DNA of 64,000 bases from contig OZ220737.1 in NCBI GenBank assembly GCA_965116935.1, positions 1,550,001 through 1,614,000 of the forward strand, given 5' to 3'. The first letter of the stretch is position 1. Every line of letters starts with the position of its first letter. Below the pieces are notes generated by a model. The model had not been told where the DNA came from. It worked only from the letters and a program-made list of their open reading frames with translations, and searched no databases. The translations under genes were made by a program, and so were the position numbers. Source of the stretch: VXYL01 sp965116935 (GTDB taxonomy: Bacteria > Pseudomonadota > Gammaproteobacteria > Pseudomonadales > Azotimanducaceae). Below are positions 1 through 8,801 of the stretch, piece after piece.

Positions 1-1
1 C

Positions 2-2662
2 ATCACCGAATACGAACTCGACAACGGCCTCAAGTTCCTGCTCTTCCCCGATCAGAGCAAGCAGCAGATCACGGTGAACATCACCTACCTCGTCGGCTCG
101 CGCCACGAGGCCTACGGCGAAACCGGCATGGCGCACCTGCTTGAGCACCTCGTTTTCAAGGGCACACCGGATCACCCGAACATCGACGACGAGCTCACTG
201 AGCGCGGCGCCTTTCCCAACGGCACCACTTGGCTCGATCGCACGAACTACTTCGAGACCTTCCCGGCCAACGAGGACAACCTCGCCTGGGCGCTGGACCT
301 TGAAGCCGACCGCATGATCAACTCGTTCATCAGCGCCGAGGATCTCGAATCCGAGATGACGGTGGTGCGCAACGAGATGGAGTCGGGCGAGAACAACCCG
401 TCGCGGATACTCTCGGCGCGGGTGGCTTCCGCCGCCTATCTCTGGCACAACTACGGCAACTCCACCATCGGCGCCCGTTCGGACGTGGAGAACGTGCCGA
501 TCGACCGCCTCCAGGCGTTCTACCGCAAGTATTACCAGCCGGACAACGCCGTGCTGGTGGTGGCCGGCAAGTTCGAGCCCGAGCGCGCGATCGTGCTGGT
601 GGCGCAGGAGTTCGGCCCCATCCCGCGTCCAGACCGCTCCGGCGCCAACCAGATTTTCTCCACCTACACGGCGGAGCCGGCCCAGGACGGCGAGCGCACG
701 GTGAGCCTCAGCCGAGTCGGCGATGTGCAGATCGCCATGGCGGCGTTCCACGTGCCCGCCGGCAGCCACGAGGATTTCGCCGCCGCCAAGGTGCTGAACC
801 ACATCCTCGGCAACGAACCCGCCGGCCGGCTCTACACCAACTTGGTGGAACCCGGGCTTGCGGCCCGCGTTTCCTCCTACGCGATGCAGATGCGCGAGCC
901 GGGGCTAATGATCGGCGATGCCGAAGTGCGCCTCGAAGACTCGCTCGACGCCGCCACCGAAGCCCTGCTCGCAACGTTCGACGAACTCGCGGCCCAGCCG
1001 CCCACCGAGGAAGAGGTGGAGCGGGCCAAGACCTACTACCGCTCGAACATCGAACTCGCCTTCAACAACCCGCAGTTCATTGCCCTGAGTCTCAGCGAAT
1101 GGGCCGCAATGGGCGACTGGCGACTCATCTTCATCGACCGCGACCGCCTCGAACAGGTGACGCCCGAAGACGTGCATCGCGTGGCACAGACCTACTTCAT
1201 GTCTTCGAACCGTACGCTTGGCTTCTTCCACCCCACGGAGGAAACCCCCGTGCGCGCGGAAGTGCCGCCACCACCGGTCGTTGCCGAGGTGGTCGAGGGC
1301 TACACGGGCCGCGAAGCCGTCGCCGAGGGCGAAGCCTTTGACCCGACGCCACAGAACATCGAAGCCCGCACGCGCAAGATCACGCTTTCCGGCGGCATGA
1401 AGGTCGCCATGCTCGCCAAGGAGAACCGCGGCGACGCCGTGAGCGTTCGCTTCACCTTCCGCGGCGGCAACGAGGAGGCGCTGATGGGCAAGGCCACCGC
1501 CGCCCAAATCGCCGGCGCCATGCTCATGCGCGGCACCGAGAATCGCTCTCGGCAAGAGATCAGCGACGAGATGGATCGGCTCAAGACCCAATCGAGCCTG
1601 TCGGGCAGCATTTTCGGCGCCGGCGGCAGTCTGGTGACCGTGCGCGAGAGCCTGCCGGACGTGCTTCGGCTCGGTGCCGAGGTGCTAAAGCAACCGGCCT
1701 TCGACCAAGGGGAGTTCGACACGCTGCGGCAAGAGATTCTCGCCGGCATCGAATCGCAACGCTCCGAGCCGCAGGCGCTCGTCTCGGTGGCCATGCAGCG
1801 CCACATGAGCCCTCGGGACAGCGCCGACCATCCACTCTACACGCCCACCTTCGACGAGCGGATCGAACGCATGAATTCGGTCACCGTCGAAGACGCCCGC
1901 GCCTTCCACGACGCCGTCTATGGCGCCGAGGCCGCAACCGTCGCCCTCGTCGGTGACTTCGACCCAGACGAAATCGCCCCGCTGCTCGAAGAACTGTTCG
2001 GCGACTGGGACGCCGGCGAGCCCTTCGTGCGAATCGCCGACCCCCACGTCCCGGTGGAAACCGTCAACATCGACATCGAAACCCCCGACAAAGCCAACGC
2101 CTTCATGCTCGCCGTGGCCACCTTCCCGATGTCCGACTCCCACCCCGACTACGCCGCCATGACCTTGGGCAACTTCATGCTCGGCGGCGGCTTCCTGAAC
2201 TCGCGCCTGGCCAAGCGCATCCGCCAAGAAGAGGGCCTCTCCTACGGCGTCGGCTCCCAGTTCCAAGCCCACCCCATTGACGAGTCGGGCACCTTCCTCA
2301 CCTACGCCATCTTCGCCCCAGAAAACGGTGACAAGGTCGTAAGCGCCTTCCAGGAGGAAGTCACGAAGGCACTCGAGGAAGGCTTCACCCAAGAGGAAGT
2401 GGACGCCGCCAAGAGCGGCTACCTCGACATCGCCCGCAACCAGCGCGCGAACGACACCTCGGTCGCCGGAACCCTGGCCAACAACCTCTACTTCAATCGA
2501 ACGATGGACTTCACCATAGAGCACGAAGCGAAAATCGCCGAGCTGACCCCGGAGTCCATCCAGGAAGCCATGCGCCGGCACCTCTCCGTGGACGGCATCT
2601 CCATCTTCCGAGGCGGCGACTTCGCGAACAAGCTAGCAGCGCAAAGCGAAGTTGAGGAGTGA
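2..2662 (+). CDS. M16 family zinc metallopeptidase (5' end missing)
   Basis: Pitrilysin-family protease with two M16 halves, probably periplasmic or envelope-associated. The frame is open from base 2, so the N-terminus and any signal peptide lie outside the window; 886 residues are visible. The inverted zinc motif HLLEH is at visible residues 45-49, and the third ligand Glu in RNEMESGE follows with the usual M16 spacing of 76 residues. The second half (from about residue 450) has the M16 fold pattern but no HxxEH, as expected for a single-chain enzyme with an active and an inactive half. No cotranscribed neighbour follows; the next genes are on the other strand. The family call is secure; the substrate is unknown. 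Confidence 0.93.
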   Translation: MTEYELDNGLKFLLFPDQSKQQITVNITYLVGSRHEAYGETGMAHLLEHLVFKGTPDHPNIDDELTERGAFPNGTTWLDRTNYFETFPANEDNLAWALDLEADRMINSFISAEDLESEMTVVRNEMESGENNPSRILSARVASAAYLWHNYGNSTIGARSDVENVPIDRLQAFYRKYYQPDNAVLVVAGKFEPERAIVLVAQEFGPIPRPDRSGANQIFSTYTAEPAQDGERTVSLSRVGDVQIAMAAFHVPAGSHEDFAAAKVLNHILGNEPAGRLYTNLVEPGLAARVSSYAMQMREPGLMIGDAEVRLEDSLDAATEALLATFDELAAQPPTEEEVERAKTYYRSNIELAFNNPQFIALSLSEWAAMGDWRLIFIDRDRLEQVTPEDVHRVAQTYFMSSNRTLGFFHPTEETPVRAEVPPPPVVAEVVEGYTGREAVAEGEAFDPTPQNIEARTRKITLSGGMKVAMLAKENRGDAVSVRFTFRGGNEEALMGKATAAQIAGAMLMRGTENRSRQEISDEMDRLKTQSSLSGSIFGAGGSLVTVRESLPDVLRLGAEVLKQPAFDQGEFDTLRQEILAGIESQRSEPQALVSVAMQRHMSPRDSADHPLYTPTFDERIERMNSVTVEDARAFHDAVYGAEAATVALVGDFDPDEIAPLLEELFGDWDAGEPFVRIADPHVPVETVNIDIETPDKANAFMLAVATFPMSDSHPDYAAMTLGNFMLGGGFLNSRLAKRIRQEEGLSYGVGSQFQAHPIDESGTFLTYAIFAPENGDKVVSAFQEEVTKALEEGFTQEEVDAAKSGYLDIARNQRANDTSVAGTLANNLYFNRTMDFTIEHEAKIAELTPESIQEAMRRHLSVDGISIFRGGDFANKLAAQSEVEE

Positions 2663-2694
2663 ACGTGGTTCGCCGCGTTCCGCGTGTGCGTTAG

Positions 2695-2919
2695 CTACCG
2701 GCCGCGGCAAGAGCCCTCTTTGCCGCATCGGGGCAACTCCACGGGCGCGAACATTGCGGCGGCGTGAAGGTAGCCATCCGGTTCCGAAGTGTCCTCGTCC
2801 ACGACTCTGAGCAAGCCGCGACCCTCTGCCTCGGGGTCTTGCACGGTGCGGTACGCCTTGCCGACGATCAAGCTGGCGGGATTGCCTCGATTGTCGATGC
2901 AGATTACGTGTTTGTTCAT
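2695..2919 (-). CDS. Small conserved hypothetical protein
   Basis: A 74-residue protein starting MNKHVICIDNRGNPASL. The start at 2919 is preceded by an AGAGG ribosome-binding site; the frame extends upstream to 2991, but that part overlaps no useful signal. I know this type of small acidic protein (opening with a CIDN.G.PASL motif and ending with .A.MF.P.ELP) only as an uncharacterised family that often sits beside toxin-antitoxin genes. It lies 77 bp downstream of hicB on the same strand and could be cotranscribed with hicAB. No function is assigned. Confidence 0.6.
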   Translation of the reverse strand: MNKHVICIDNRGNPASLIVGKAYRTVQDPEAEGRGLLRVVDEDTSEPDGYLHAAAMFAPVELPRCGKEGSCRGR

Positions 2920-2996
2920 TCCAGCAACCTCTTGGCCTTGAGGTCCTTGCGCCTTCGCAGGCATGTTGGTCAGTGCGCGACGAGCTCCCACCGATG

Positions 2997-3398
2997 TCAG
3001 GTCGTTTCGATCTCGTGCCGGGCCGCGGTTGCCAGGAAAGCGGATCGAGTCATCCGCCGTAGCTTGGCCTCATTGTCGATGGCTTCGAGCAAGCCACGAT
3101 CCAGAGAAATGTTGACCCGACGCGAAGTCCCTCGGTCCAGCAGGAGGGGGATCAGGACGAAATCGGCTTCCCGGCGCCAGTCGGACAACTCGGGGTCTGC
3201 CTTGATTGCGTCGATCGAACGGGGCCGCGGAATCGACTCGCCGTCGTCGGTCAGCCCTTCGACGTGGAAGGCGAGGGCTTCGCTGCCGTGGCGAATGGCT
3301 TCGTCGATGTTGTCACCGACGGAGACGCAACCCGGGAAGTCAGGAAAGCTGACACCGTAGCCTGCATCGTCCCGGTGGATGAAGGATACATAGCGCAT
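2997..3398 (-). CDS. hicB: HicB-family antitoxin
   Basis: 133-residue antitoxin of the HicAB type II toxin-antitoxin system. The N-terminal half (residues 1-70) is the partly degraded RNase H-like HicB fold, with the typical opening MRYVSFIHRDD...GVSFPDFPGC. The C-terminal 45 residues (RRVNISLDRGLLEAIDNEA) look like a ribbon-helix-helix DNA-binding segment, so this HicB should both neutralise HicA and repress the operon. It follows hicA with a 21-bp gap on the same strand. The order toxin then antitoxin is normal for hicAB. Confidence 0.9.
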   Translation of the reverse strand: MRYVSFIHRDDAGYGVSFPDFPGCVSVGDNIDEAIRHGSEALAFHVEGLTDDGESIPRPRSIDAIKADPELSDWRREADFVLIPLLLDRGTSRRVNISLDRGLLEAIDNEAKLRRMTRSAFLATAARHEIETT

Positions 3399-3419
3399 CG
3401 TTCGTTCTCCCTGCTTGAG

Positions 3420-3611
3420 CTACGCGGTCCATCCCGCCTGCCGGTAGATGGAGGCCACCGTTCCGTGCGGGATGTCCTTGTTGGGGTGTGGCACCGTGAC
3501 CCGGCCCGGCTTGGTGGCGTGCTTGAACTGGCGGTGGCTGCCCTTGGCACCGACCTGCACCCAGCCATCCCGCTCAAGCATTCGGATCAGTCGACCGCTG
3601 TTGCGTTCCAC
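3420..3611 (-). CDS. hicA: HicA-family mRNA interferase toxin
   Basis: Small double-stranded-RNA-binding-fold toxin that cleaves mRNA. I start it at the GTG at 3611 (63 residues, MERNSGRLIRML...), which has an AGAGGA ribosome-binding site 6 nt upstream; the longer open frame to 3731 is not needed. The family signature is complete: DGW, then KGSHRQF with the catalytic His, then the C-terminal VPHPNKDIPHGTVASI. Paired with hicB just downstream. An 18-bp dyad lies directly upstream and is the probable operator. Confidence 0.92.
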   Translation of the reverse strand: MERNSGRLIRMLERDGWVQVGAKGSHRQFKHATKPGRVTVPHPNKDIPHGTVASIYRQAGWTA

Positions 3612-3626
3612 GCCGGATCCTCTGAC

Positions 3627-3644
3627 TGTGTAGCATGATACACA
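3627..3644 (-). promoter_or_regulatory. Probable hicAB operator/promoter dyad
   Basis: Perfect 6-bp arms TGTGTA and TACACA separated by GCATGA, 16 bp upstream of the hicA start codon. Read on the minus strand the site includes TGTATCAT, a reasonable -10 region. The position fits autoregulation through the DNA-binding tail of HicB; the binding itself is inference. Confidence 0.55.
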
Positions 3645-3687
3645 AGGCCGGTGTCGTCCACGGTGCTTGGACTTGACCCGGTTTCGG

Positions 3688-4710
3688 CTATTTGATTCCC
3701 AGCGGCAAGCGGTCATGTTGGCCATTGTCAAGATTCCGCCAGTGATGGCAGGCGACCGACGCCCCTTCGCGCACGGGCTCTAGCGCTGGCTTGATGTTTC
3801 GGCAGTCATCGCGCGCGTATCGGCAGCGGGTGTGGAAGCGGCAACCGTGCGGTGGATCGATCGGTGACGGCACGTCGCCCTCGAGGACGATGCGGTCCAG
3901 CCGCGCTGTCGGATCGGGAACCGGGATCGCCGAGATCAGCGCTTGCGTATATGGATGTCGCGGTGAGGCGTATATCTCGGCCGCGGTCGAGGTCTCGACC
4001 ACTTCGCCGAGATACATGACGGCGATGAGGTCCGAGACATGCTTGACCACGGCCAGATCGTGGGCGATGAAAATCAAAGCCAAGTGCATCTCGCGTTGCA
4101 GGTCCAGAAGCAGGTTGAGGATCTGGGACTGGATCGAGACGTCGAGCGCGGAGACCGCTTCGTCGCAGACGATGAGCTTGGGCCTGAGCGCAATCGCGCG
4201 GGCTATGCCGATGCGCTGGCGCTGGCCACCCGAGAACTCGTGCGGGAACCGGTTGGCTGCTGCCGCTTCGAGCCCGACTCGTTCCAGCAACTCTGCCGCC
4301 CAGCGGCGACGTAGGGCGGGCGTTCCCAGCCGATGGATGACGAACGGTTCCTCAAGGATCTTGCCGACCGTGTGACGCGCGTTCAGCGACTCGAACGGAT
4401 CCTGCAGCACGATCTGGATGTCACGGCGCAGCTGCCGCAAATCCGACCGCTTCATGGTCACCACGTCTTGCCCTTCGAATAGCACCGTGCCGGCCGTCGG
4501 CTGGTAGAGCCTGAGCAGGGTTTTGCCGACCGTGCTCTTGCCGCAACCGGACTCGCCGACGAGGCCCAGGGTCTCGCCAGCGCCCAAGTCGAAGGAAACG
4601 CCGTCCACGGCATGGACTTGGCCGACCGTGCGCAGGAACACCCCGCCGCGCACGGGGAAGTGCTTCGTCAGCCCGCGCACCCGGAGCAACGGCTGGTCCT
4701 CGGCGCTCAC
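3688..4710 (-). CDS. Peptide ABC transporter ATP-binding protein (DppF/OppF type)
   Basis: 340-residue ATPase of a dipeptide/oligopeptide importer. Walker A GESGCGKST, signature SGGQRQR and Walker B LIVCDEAVSALDVS are all present, followed by the oligopeptide-transporter C-terminal region with HPYTQALISAIP and the cysteine cluster GCRFHTRCRYARDDC. It starts at a GTG that overlaps the stop of the upstream ATPase by 4 bp (GTGA), so the two are translationally coupled. Last gene of a five-gene operon running from 9844 down to 3688. In this family the DppD and DppF subunits form the ATPase heterodimer. Confidence 0.93.
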   Translation of the reverse strand: MSAEDQPLLRVRGLTKHFPVRGGVFLRTVGQVHAVDGVSFDLGAGETLGLVGESGCGKSTVGKTLLRLYQPTAGTVLFEGQDVVTMKRSDLRQLRRDIQIVLQDPFESLNARHTVGKILEEPFVIHRLGTPALRRRWAAELLERVGLEAAAANRFPHEFSGGQRQRIGIARAIALRPKLIVCDEAVSALDVSIQSQILNLLLDLQREMHLALIFIAHDLAVVKHVSDLIAVMYLGEVVETSTAAEIYASPRHPYTQALISAIPVPDPTARLDRIVLEGDVPSPIDPPHGCRFHTRCRYARDDCRNIKPALEPVREGASVACHHWRNLDNGQHDRLPLGIK

Positions 4711-5756
4711 AGGGCCTCCACGGCGCGCCAGCGGTGGCAGGCCACGCGGTGGGACAACGTCTGTCCTTCCAGCACCGGTGTGTCCTCCAGCCCCGGCGCC
4801 CGACGCCGGCAGACGTCCTCGGCGTGGGCACACCGATTCGCAAAACGACACCCCGTCGGCAGCTCGTGGATGTCCGGCACCGTGCCTGGGATGGTGCTGA
4901 GTACCGTCTTCGGATCGTCCTCCAACCGTGGTACCGACCCCAGCAATCCGCGCGTGTAGGGATGCCGCGGGTTCGCGAAAAGCGCCGGCGCAGATGCCTG
5001 TTCCGCGATTCGTCCGGCATACATGACCACCACCCGCGAACACAGTTCGGCTATAACGCCAAGATCGTGGGTGATGAACAGGATCGCCATGCCGGTCTCG
5101 CGCTGCAGGTCGCGCAACAGTTCGAGAATCTGCGCTTGGATCGTGACGTCGAGCGCCGTCGTGGGCTCATCCGCGATCAAGAGATCCGGCCGGCTGGCGA
5201 GCGCCATGGCGATCATCACACGCTGGCGCATGCCACCCGACAACTGGTGCGGATACTCGGTCAAGCGCTGCTCCGCGGCCGGGATCCCCACCTGGTCGAG
5301 TAGCTCAAGCGCCCGCGCCTTGGCTGCGTTCCTACCGGCTCCAGGCACGTGTAGCGTATAGGCCTCGGCCAGTTGCCGGCCGATGCGCTGCACGGGATTC
5401 AGCGCCGTCATCGGCTCCTGGAAGATCATGGCGATGCGGTTGCCGCGCACCTGCTGCAGTCGCTCGATCGGGACGGCGCCCAGATCTTCGCCGCGGAAGA
5501 GGATGCGGCCGCCTACGGTGCGCCCTGCCGGTCTAGGCAACAGGCCCATGATCGACAGCGCCGTGACACTCTTGCCGCAACCGGACTCGCCGACCAATCC
5601 GAGCGTCTCTGAAGCGTCGATCTCGAAGCTGACCTGATCGACGACGGTTACCGGGCCGTCCTCGGTGTCGAACGCTGTGGAGAGGTTTTCCACGCTGAGC
5701 AGGCGCGCCGCTGGCAGGGCGGCATGGGGATTGGCGTCGTCTCCCACGGACGTCAT
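4707..5756 (-). CDS. Peptide ABC transporter ATP-binding protein (DppD/OppD type)
   Basis: 349-residue ATPase, partner of the DppF-like protein that follows. Walker A GESGCGKSV, Q-loop FQEPMTALNP, signature SGGMRQR, Walker B LLIADEPTTALDVT, and the C-terminal cysteine cluster GCRFANRCAHAEDVC are visible. I prefer the ATG at 5756 (MTSVGDDANPH); a TTG at 5771 would add five residues. It lies 42 bp after the binding-protein gene in the same operon. Confidence 0.92.
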   Translation of the reverse strand: MTSVGDDANPHAALPAARLLSVENLSTAFDTEDGPVTVVDQVSFEIDASETLGLVGESGCGKSVTALSIMGLLPRPAGRTVGGRILFRGEDLGAVPIERLQQVRGNRIAMIFQEPMTALNPVQRIGRQLAEAYTLHVPGAGRNAAKARALELLDQVGIPAAEQRLTEYPHQLSGGMRQRVMIAMALASRPDLLIADEPTTALDVTIQAQILELLRDLQRETGMAILFITHDLGVIAELCSRVVVMYAGRIAEQASAPALFANPRHPYTRGLLGSVPRLEDDPKTVLSTIPGTVPDIHELPTGCRFANRCAHAEDVCRRRAPGLEDTPVLEGQTLSHRVACHRWRAVEAL

Positions 5757-5798
5757 GGAAACCTGGCTCAACTGTGTGGATTGCGCACTTCGAGAACG

Positions 5799-7715
5799 CT
5801 ACTCGGCGCGATAGTCGGTGTTGATGACCGTGCTGGGCTCAAACGCCGCGCCCTCGTCCATCGCCTTGAGCGTGCGCTCCTTTTCCGCTTCATCGATCCA
5901 GAAAAGACCACCGCTCGAGAAGATGCCAGCGGACAGCCGATGCGGGTTGAAAAGCGCCCCGGTCGTGCGTGTCCCGAGCCACTCGGGCAGATTGACCCAG
6001 CGCCACGCGCCTTCGCGCGTGTACGGCACCTGGAAGGTTGGGATCACGACCCCCGCATCGTGGACCATCTGCTCCAATCGATGCGCGAGCGCGATCCGCT
6101 CCTCAAGGTCCGACGACGCTCGGAACGACATGATGAGATCGTCCATCTCTGGGCTCGCGTGGTTGGCGAGATTGTTGGTCTGCGGTTTCCCGGCGTTTGC
6201 CGAGTGGAAGTGTTCCCAGTAGCGCGGCGACAGGCCCTGCGACGACCAGGACATCCAGGCGATCTCGTGCTTCTTCTCCTGCATCGTCTTGAAGGCACTC
6301 GATCCGTCCAGCAACTGCAGCTCCAACTCGACGCCGGCCTTGCGCGCCTCCTCACGCAGGATGACCAGTCGCTCGGTGTGGTGCGGTGCGCCGTAGGTCA
6401 CGCGCAGCGACAGCCGCTGTCCGTCCCGCACCCGGATGCCATCGCCGCCGCGTTCGGCGAACCCGGCGTCATCGAAGTAGGCGCTGGCCTTGTCGATGTC
6501 GAACTCGCGGGCACGGATGCTGCGGTTGTCGTAGTCGCCGAAGCCAAGCTGAAAGGTCGGCAGCCGGTCGTAGTCACCACGCAGGACGGTTGCGATGACG
6601 CGGTCGAAGTTCATCGCATGGGCGAGGCCGAAACGGATGCGGGCATCGGCGAGGATCGGGTTCTCGGTGTTTAGGTACATGCCGGCCGAGGGCACCGGGA
6701 GATCGTTGTAGAACCAGTACTTCGCGATGTAGCCGGCTTCGTATTCGGCGCCCTTCGCCTTCTCGTGCCAGTAAAGCGGCAGCACGAGGCCAAAGGTGTC
6801 GAGCTCGCCCTTGACGAAGTGCTGGTAGGCGACGTTGATTTCGCGGATCACCCGGTAGCGGATCTTGTCGGGGTTGAAACGGTGCCGCGCATAGCGCTCG
6901 TCGTTCGCCCACCAGTCGGCCTTGCGACTCATCTCGATGGCCTTGCCCTTGTCGATCTTGCTGATCTGGTAGGGGCCCGTGTTGGGCTCGATCTCCCAGT
7001 TCGTCGCCTGCACCCAGTCGCTGGTCATGCGGGGCTCATGGAAGTGCCTAGGCACTGGGCCGAATGCGTACTCGTAATGCATCTCCGGCAGCGGTTTCGG
7101 ATCCGCACCCTGGATGCCGATGGTGTGATCGTCGTAGCGCTTCGCGTCGCGAATGCGCTCGGTGTAGTAGTTGGTGTACCAGGGCGCGACGATCTCTTTG
7201 GAGCGCATGAACTTGACGGCGAAGACGAAGTCGTCCGCGGTGACAGGTACGCCGTCGGACCAACGTGCCTTTGGATTCAACCGATAGTAGAGGCTGCGCC
7301 CGTCTGCCCCGTACGCCCAATGCGTCGCCAGCGACGGGATCGGCCGGCGCGTGTTCGGATGGAATGTCACCGGGCTCAACTGGTTGTAGCGCAACGGCCC
7401 GGCGAAGGAGCCGTTGGAGTCGGGCCCGACGCGGCGGATGGTGAGCGGGAACGTCAGTATGGACGTGCGGAACGTCCCTCCGCGCTTGGCGTCCGGTGAG
7501 GCGAACACCGGATCCGTGTCGTTGGTCTCTCACACAAGGCCGGCGGGGAGCAGGGCCGGCAGTCCGTCGCCGTCGGCAACCTCGATCGGCGGCAACTCGG
7601 TGGCCGCGGCAGGCGCTTCCGAAAGAGCTTCCTCCTCGACCTCGCCTTGGCAGGCAGCGAGGGCAACCAGCCCGGCAACGAGGGTTGCCTTGTATCCCGA
7701 AGAAGCAGTCTGCAT
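5799..7715 (-). pseudogene. Family 5 peptide-binding lipoprotein (YejA-like), interrupted by in-frame TGA
   Basis: Substrate-binding protein of the peptide ABC transporter. The first 61 codons (from 7715) encode a lipoprotein signal peptide with lipobox LVALAAC at about residues 16-22 and an acidic linker. A TGA at 7530-7532 then stops translation. The same frame continues without further interruption for about 575 codons with the full SBP family 5 fold, opening ETNDTDPVFASPDAKRGG. In relatives as I recall them this junction reads LVWETND, so one G-to-A change (TGG to TGA) explains the break. TGA is the stop codon of neighbouring genes, so general recoding is unlikely. Either a recent nonsense mutation or a base-call error. 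An internal restart at 7508 would give a protein without an export signal. Confidence 0.8.
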
Positions 7716-7742
7716 TTTCGCTCCCCTGCGCGGTACTCGTGC

Positions 7743-8801
7743 TTACTCGTAGTAGGTGAACTGTTTCGGGTCGAACGCCTCGCGGACGGCCTCTCCGACG
7801 TAGGTGACCATCAACAATACCAGCACCATCGCGACGACCACCGAACCGCCGATCCACGGCGACTCGAGATGGCGCGTGCCCTGGGAGAGCAGTTCACCCC
7901 AGCTCGGCGTCGGCGGCGGGAGTCCAAAACCCAGGTAGTCAATGGCCGTAAGCGCAGTGATCCCGCTGGCGATGGAAAACGGTATGAACGTGACGATCAC
8001 CGAGATCGTGTTCGGGATGATGTGACTTGCGATCTGACGCCTGCTGGACGCTCCGAGCGCGCGCACTGCGAGCACGTACTCCCGCGATTTCTCCTTGTAG
8101 GTGGACGTGCGCATGTACCAGGTCATGCCCGTCCAGCCGAAGAACACCATCACGGCCATCAGCGTCCAGAAGCCCGGCACGATGACGCTGGCCACGATCA
8201 TGATGACGTACAGGAAAGGCACGTTGTTCAGGATCTCGATCACGCGCTGGAACAACAGATCGAACGCGCCGCCCCAGAACCCCATCGCGCAGCCAATGGC
8301 GATGCCGATGGCGAAGTTGCAGGCCAGGAGGATCGCCGCGAATGCGAACGCGAGCCGGAAGCCGTACACGAGGCGAGCGACAATGTCGCGACCGGTCGTG
8401 TCGGTGCCGAGGAAGTGGCGGCTTGCGATCGATGGTGCGTACGGCGGATAGACGCCGGCCCGAAGGTCGTTCTCGAAGGCGTCATATGGCACCGGCGGCA
8501 TCAGCACCCAGTCTCCGGCGCTCTGCCCCCTGAACGTGCGCTTGAGGTCCCGGTAGTTCGTCTCGTAGTCGTAGTCGAGTCCGAACGTCCGCCCCGGGAT
8601 GAAGTCCCCATAGGTCGGGAAGTGCCACTCGCCCTGGTAGGAGACGACGAGTGCCCGGCTGTTCACCAGAAGCTCCGCCCCTGCGGACAGCAAAAGCGCG
8701 ACGCCGAGCGCGATCGCCGACCAGTAGCCCCGACGGATGGACTTGAACCGCTGCCACTGCTTGATGGTCAGTGGGTTGAGCGCGAGAGCCGTGCCGATCA
8801 T
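7743..8801 (-). CDS. Peptide ABC transporter permease (YejE/DppC type)
   Basis: 352-residue inner-membrane permease. After an N-terminal membrane anchor (about residues 28-48) comes a periplasmic stretch with the YejE-type GLDYDYETNYRDLKRTF and LMPPVPYD motifs, then the BPD transport domain with the EAA-like loop YVLAVRALGASSRRQI and four further membrane spans. The ATG overlaps the stop of the upstream permease by 4 bp (ATGA). The long periplasmic insert fits the Yej subgroup better than plain DppC. In other bacteria Yej systems import peptides, including microcin C; the ligand here is not determined. Confidence 0.92.
   Translation of the reverse strand: MIGTALALNPLTIKQWQRFKSIRRGYWSAIALGVALLLSAGAELLVNSRALVVSYQGEWHFPTYGDFIPGRTFGLDYDYETNYRDLKRTFRGQSAGDWVLMPPVPYDAFENDLRAGVYPPYAPSIASRHFLGTDTTGRDIVARLVYGFRLAFAFAAILLACNFAIGIAIGCAMGFWGGAFDLLFQRVIEILNNVPFLYVIMIVASVIVPGFWTLMAVMVFFGWTGMTWYMRTSTYKEKSREYVLAVRALGASSRRQIASHIIPNTISVIVTFIPFSIASGITALTAIDYLGFGLPPPTPSWGELLSQGTRHLESPWIGGSVVVAMVLVLLMVTYVGEAVREAFDPKQFTYYE

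Noticed and set aside
905..1591. Minus-strand frames opposite the M16 protease (also 1685-2581)
   Set aside because: Antisense frames with no start context and no family features; the plus-strand protease covers the region completely.
7530..7532. TGA read as selenocysteine or tryptophan
   Set aside because: TGA is the ordinary stop codon of neighbouring genes (for example the GTGA and ATGA overlaps), no selenocysteine insertion-like hairpin is evident, and the expected residue is Trp in a non-redox position.
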